From assembly GCF_051401765.1 (NCBI RefSeq), contig NW_027480507.1, positions 682,001-746,000 on the forward strand: a stretch of DNA of 64,000 nt, in the 5' to 3' direction. Shown piece after piece: positions 62,243 to 64,000 of the stretch. The position numbers and the translations under genes are program-made. Within the stretch, counting starts at the first letter, position 1, and each line of letters opens with the position of its first letter. Under the pieces are notes generated by a model. It was not told the DNA's origin. It was given only the letters and a program-made list of their open reading frames with translations, and ran no database searches. The stretch comes from Calliopsis andreniformis. Taxonomy: Eukaryota > Arthropoda > Insecta > Hymenoptera > Andrenidae.

Positions 62243-64000
62243 CCTCAATCCTCAATCCTCAATCGTCAGAGTTCAATACACAATACTCAATCTTCAATCC
62301 TCAATCCTCAGTCCTCAATCCTCAATCCTCAAACCTCAATCCTCAATCTTCAATCCTCAAAACTCAATCTGCAGTATTCAATCCTCAATCCTCAACCCTC
62401 AATCCTCACTCTTCAATCCTCAATACCCAATCCTCAATCTTCAATCCTCAATCCTCAATCCTCAATTCTCAATACTCAATCCTCAATCCTCAGACCTCAA
62501 ACATCAATATTCAACCTTCAGTCCTCGTCCTCAATCCACAACCCTCAATATTCAACCCTCAATCTTCAATCATCAATTTTCAATCTTCAATCCTCAATCC
62601 TCAATCCTCAATCCTCAATCCTCAATCCTCAATCCTCAATCTTTAATCCACAATCCTCAATCCTCTATCCTCAATCCTCAATTCTCAATCTTCAATCCTC
62701 AATCCTCAGACCTCAAACATCAATACTCAACTCTCAGTCCTCGTCCTCAATCCACAACCCTCAATCCTCGATTCTCTATCTTCAATACTCAATACTCAAT
62801 ATTCAATCCTCAATCCTCCATACTCAATCCTCAATCCTCAATCCTCAATCGTCAGTCTTCAATCCTCAATACTCAATCTTCAATCCTCAATACTCAATCC
62901 TCAATCCTCAATCCTCAATCCTCATTCTCCAATCCTCAATACTCAATCCTCAATCTTCAATCCTCAATCCTAAATCCTCAATTCTCAATCCTCAATCCTC
63001 AGTCCTCAGTCCTCAAACCTCAATCCTCAACCCTCAGCCCTCATCCTCAATCCTCAATCCTCAATCCTCAATCCTCAGTCCTCAAACTTCAATCCTCAAC
63101 CCTCAGCCCTCATCCTCAATCCTCAATCCTCAATCCTCAATCCCCAATCCTCAATCTTCAATCCTCAGTACTCAATCTTCAGACCTCAGACCTCAACAAT
63201 CAGTCGACAATCCTCAATCCTCAATAGAATATCCACAATTCACAGCTTTCACTACTCAATACTCAATCTGCAATCTTCAAACCTCTATCCACAAACATCA
63301 ATTCTCATCACTCAACTCTCAACACTCAGACCCCAATCCTCAATCTTCAATCCTCAATCCTCAACACTCAGTCCCCAATCCTCAATCTTCAATCCTCAAT
63401 ACTCAATCTTCAATCCTCAATCCTCAATCCTCAATCCTCAATCCTCAATCTTCATTCCTCAATCCTCAATCCTCTATCCTCAATCCTCATTCTTCATTCC
63501 TCAATCCTCAATCCTCTATCCTCAATCCTCATTCTTCAATCCTCAATACCCAATCCTCAATCTTCAATCCTCAATCCTCAATCCTCAATTCTCAATCCTC
63601 AATCCTCGATCCTCGGACCTCAAACGTCAATACTCAACCCTCAGTCATCGTCCTCAATCCACAACCCTCAATCCTCTACCCTCAATCTACAATCATCAAT
63701 ATACAACGTTCAGTCCTCAATCCTCAATACACAATCCTCAATCCTCAATCCTTAATGTTCAATCCGCGATACCCAATCCTCAATGTTCAATCCTCAATAC
63801 ACAATCCTCAATCCTCAATCCTCAATCCTGAATCCTCAATCCTCAATCCCCAATCCTCAATCCTCAGTCCCCAAACCTCAATCCTCAATCTTCAATTCTC
63901 AATACTCAATCTTCAATCCTCAGTCTTCAATGCTCAATCCTCAATCCACAATCCTCAATCGTCAACCTTCAATCCTCAATACTCAATCTTCAATCCACAA
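62243..64000 (+). repeat. Segment X, right copy, cut by window end
   Basis: This copy aligns with 32,310-34,340 (offset 29,661-29,675) and, in its first part, with 53,600-54,690 and 60,540-61,630. It holds a GTCGAC island at 63,193-63,311, a GCGATAC element near 63,765, and CGGACCTC near 63,615. The array continues past the end. Confidence 0.82.

Larger units (their letters stand above)
1..64000 (+). repeat. Heptamer satellite array, unit TCAATCC / GGATTGA
   Basis: Every part of the window can be cut into seven-base units close to TCAATCC, always in the same orientation. Frequent variants are TCAATCT, TCAATAC, TCAGTCC, TCAAACC, TCAACCC, TCATTCT, TCAATTC, TGAATCC and CCAATCC, so every position of the unit can vary. 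The + strand has very few G residues and I saw no GGG. Single-base differences are common, while length changes are mostly whole heptamers or a few recurring six-base units. No inverted tract, mobile element, RNA gene or supportable protein gene interrupts it. Long forward open frames exist only because the unit lacks stops in the forward direction. The array starts and ends mid-repeat, so it is longer than this window. The role is unknown; a heterochromatic satellite is the inference. Confidence 0.97.

Noticed and set aside
1..64000. CRISPR-like alternation of repeats and spacers
   Set aside because: The 'spacers' are themselves heptamers, unit spacing is seven bases rather than about 60-75, and there are no cas genes or leader.
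1..64000. Telomere tract
   Set aside because: GGATTGA is not a telomeric repeat that I know, the units are highly variable and higher-order duplications are present. A subtelomeric location remains possible but is not shown.
1..64000. CCAAT boxes (CCAATCC units) and TAATCC homeodomain-like sites (TTTAATCC units) as promoters
   Set aside because: These are one-base variants of the heptamer, spread through the array with no gene, initiator or spacing that supports a regulatory role.

Overview
The whole 64 kb window is one continuous satellite-like array with no gene I can support. The basic unit is a seven-base repeat, TCAATCC on the + strand (GGATTGA on the - strand). It runs in a single orientation from the first base to the last, with many point variants such as TCAATCT, TCAATAC, TCAGTCC, TCAAACC, TCAACCC, TCATTCT and TGAATCC. 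The + strand is pyrimidine-rich and very poor in G. I saw no tract in the opposite orientation, no transposon-like insert, and no rRNA, tRNA or CRISPR structure. The size, the absence of genes and the higher-order organisation point to eukaryotic heterochromatin (pericentromeric, subtelomeric or an interstitial satellite block) in a long-read assembly. I cannot name the species, and I do not recognise this heptamer as a described satellite.

The many long forward open frames are an arithmetic consequence of the repeat. Seven is not a multiple of three, so all three forward frames read the same seven-residue peptide (S-S-I-L-N-P-Q). The reverse strand meets TGA every 21 bases in every frame. 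Open frames therefore occur on one strand only and overlap each other with the same peptide.

The array has several layers. Layer 1 is the heptamer. Layer 2 is a set of recurring diverged modules. The clearest is a 119-base island of 17 degenerate heptamers still in perfect seven-base phase; I count about 57 copies in about ten sequence subtypes, roughly one per 1.1 kb. Other modules are a CpG-bearing element ending in GCGATACCC and recurring six-base 'slip' units (TCATCC, TCGTCC, TCACCG) that move the seven-base phase. Layer 3 is higher-order duplication.

Layout: 1-11.4 kb is an irregular mosaic of about 0.3-1.2 kb duplicated segments (offsets 5,414/5,400, 2,564, 5,856, 314 and 266). 11.4-15.2 kb is a tandem pair of 1,916 bp. 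15.2-24.7 kb holds overlapping repeats with offsets 2,264 and 2,418. 24.7-30.4 kb reappears at 36.9-42.9 kb with offsets of about 11.7-12.5 kb. 31.4-32.3 kb is a 439-bp tandem pair, and 34.1-36.1 kb holds a 1,377-bp offset pair. 39.36-49.06 kb is 2.8 copies of a 3,498-bp unit. 47.1-53.2 kb is two copies of a 3,044-bp unit. 48.36-62.24 kb is two apparently near-identical copies of a 6,941-bp unit. 62.2-64.0 kb repeats 32.3-34.3 kb and runs off the window. Divergence falls from left to right, suggesting an old mosaic on the left and recent homogenisation on the right. The array continues beyond both ends.

All offsets were measured by eye from landmark positions. Block edges are accurate to roughly 10-30 bases because neighbouring heptamers are alike.
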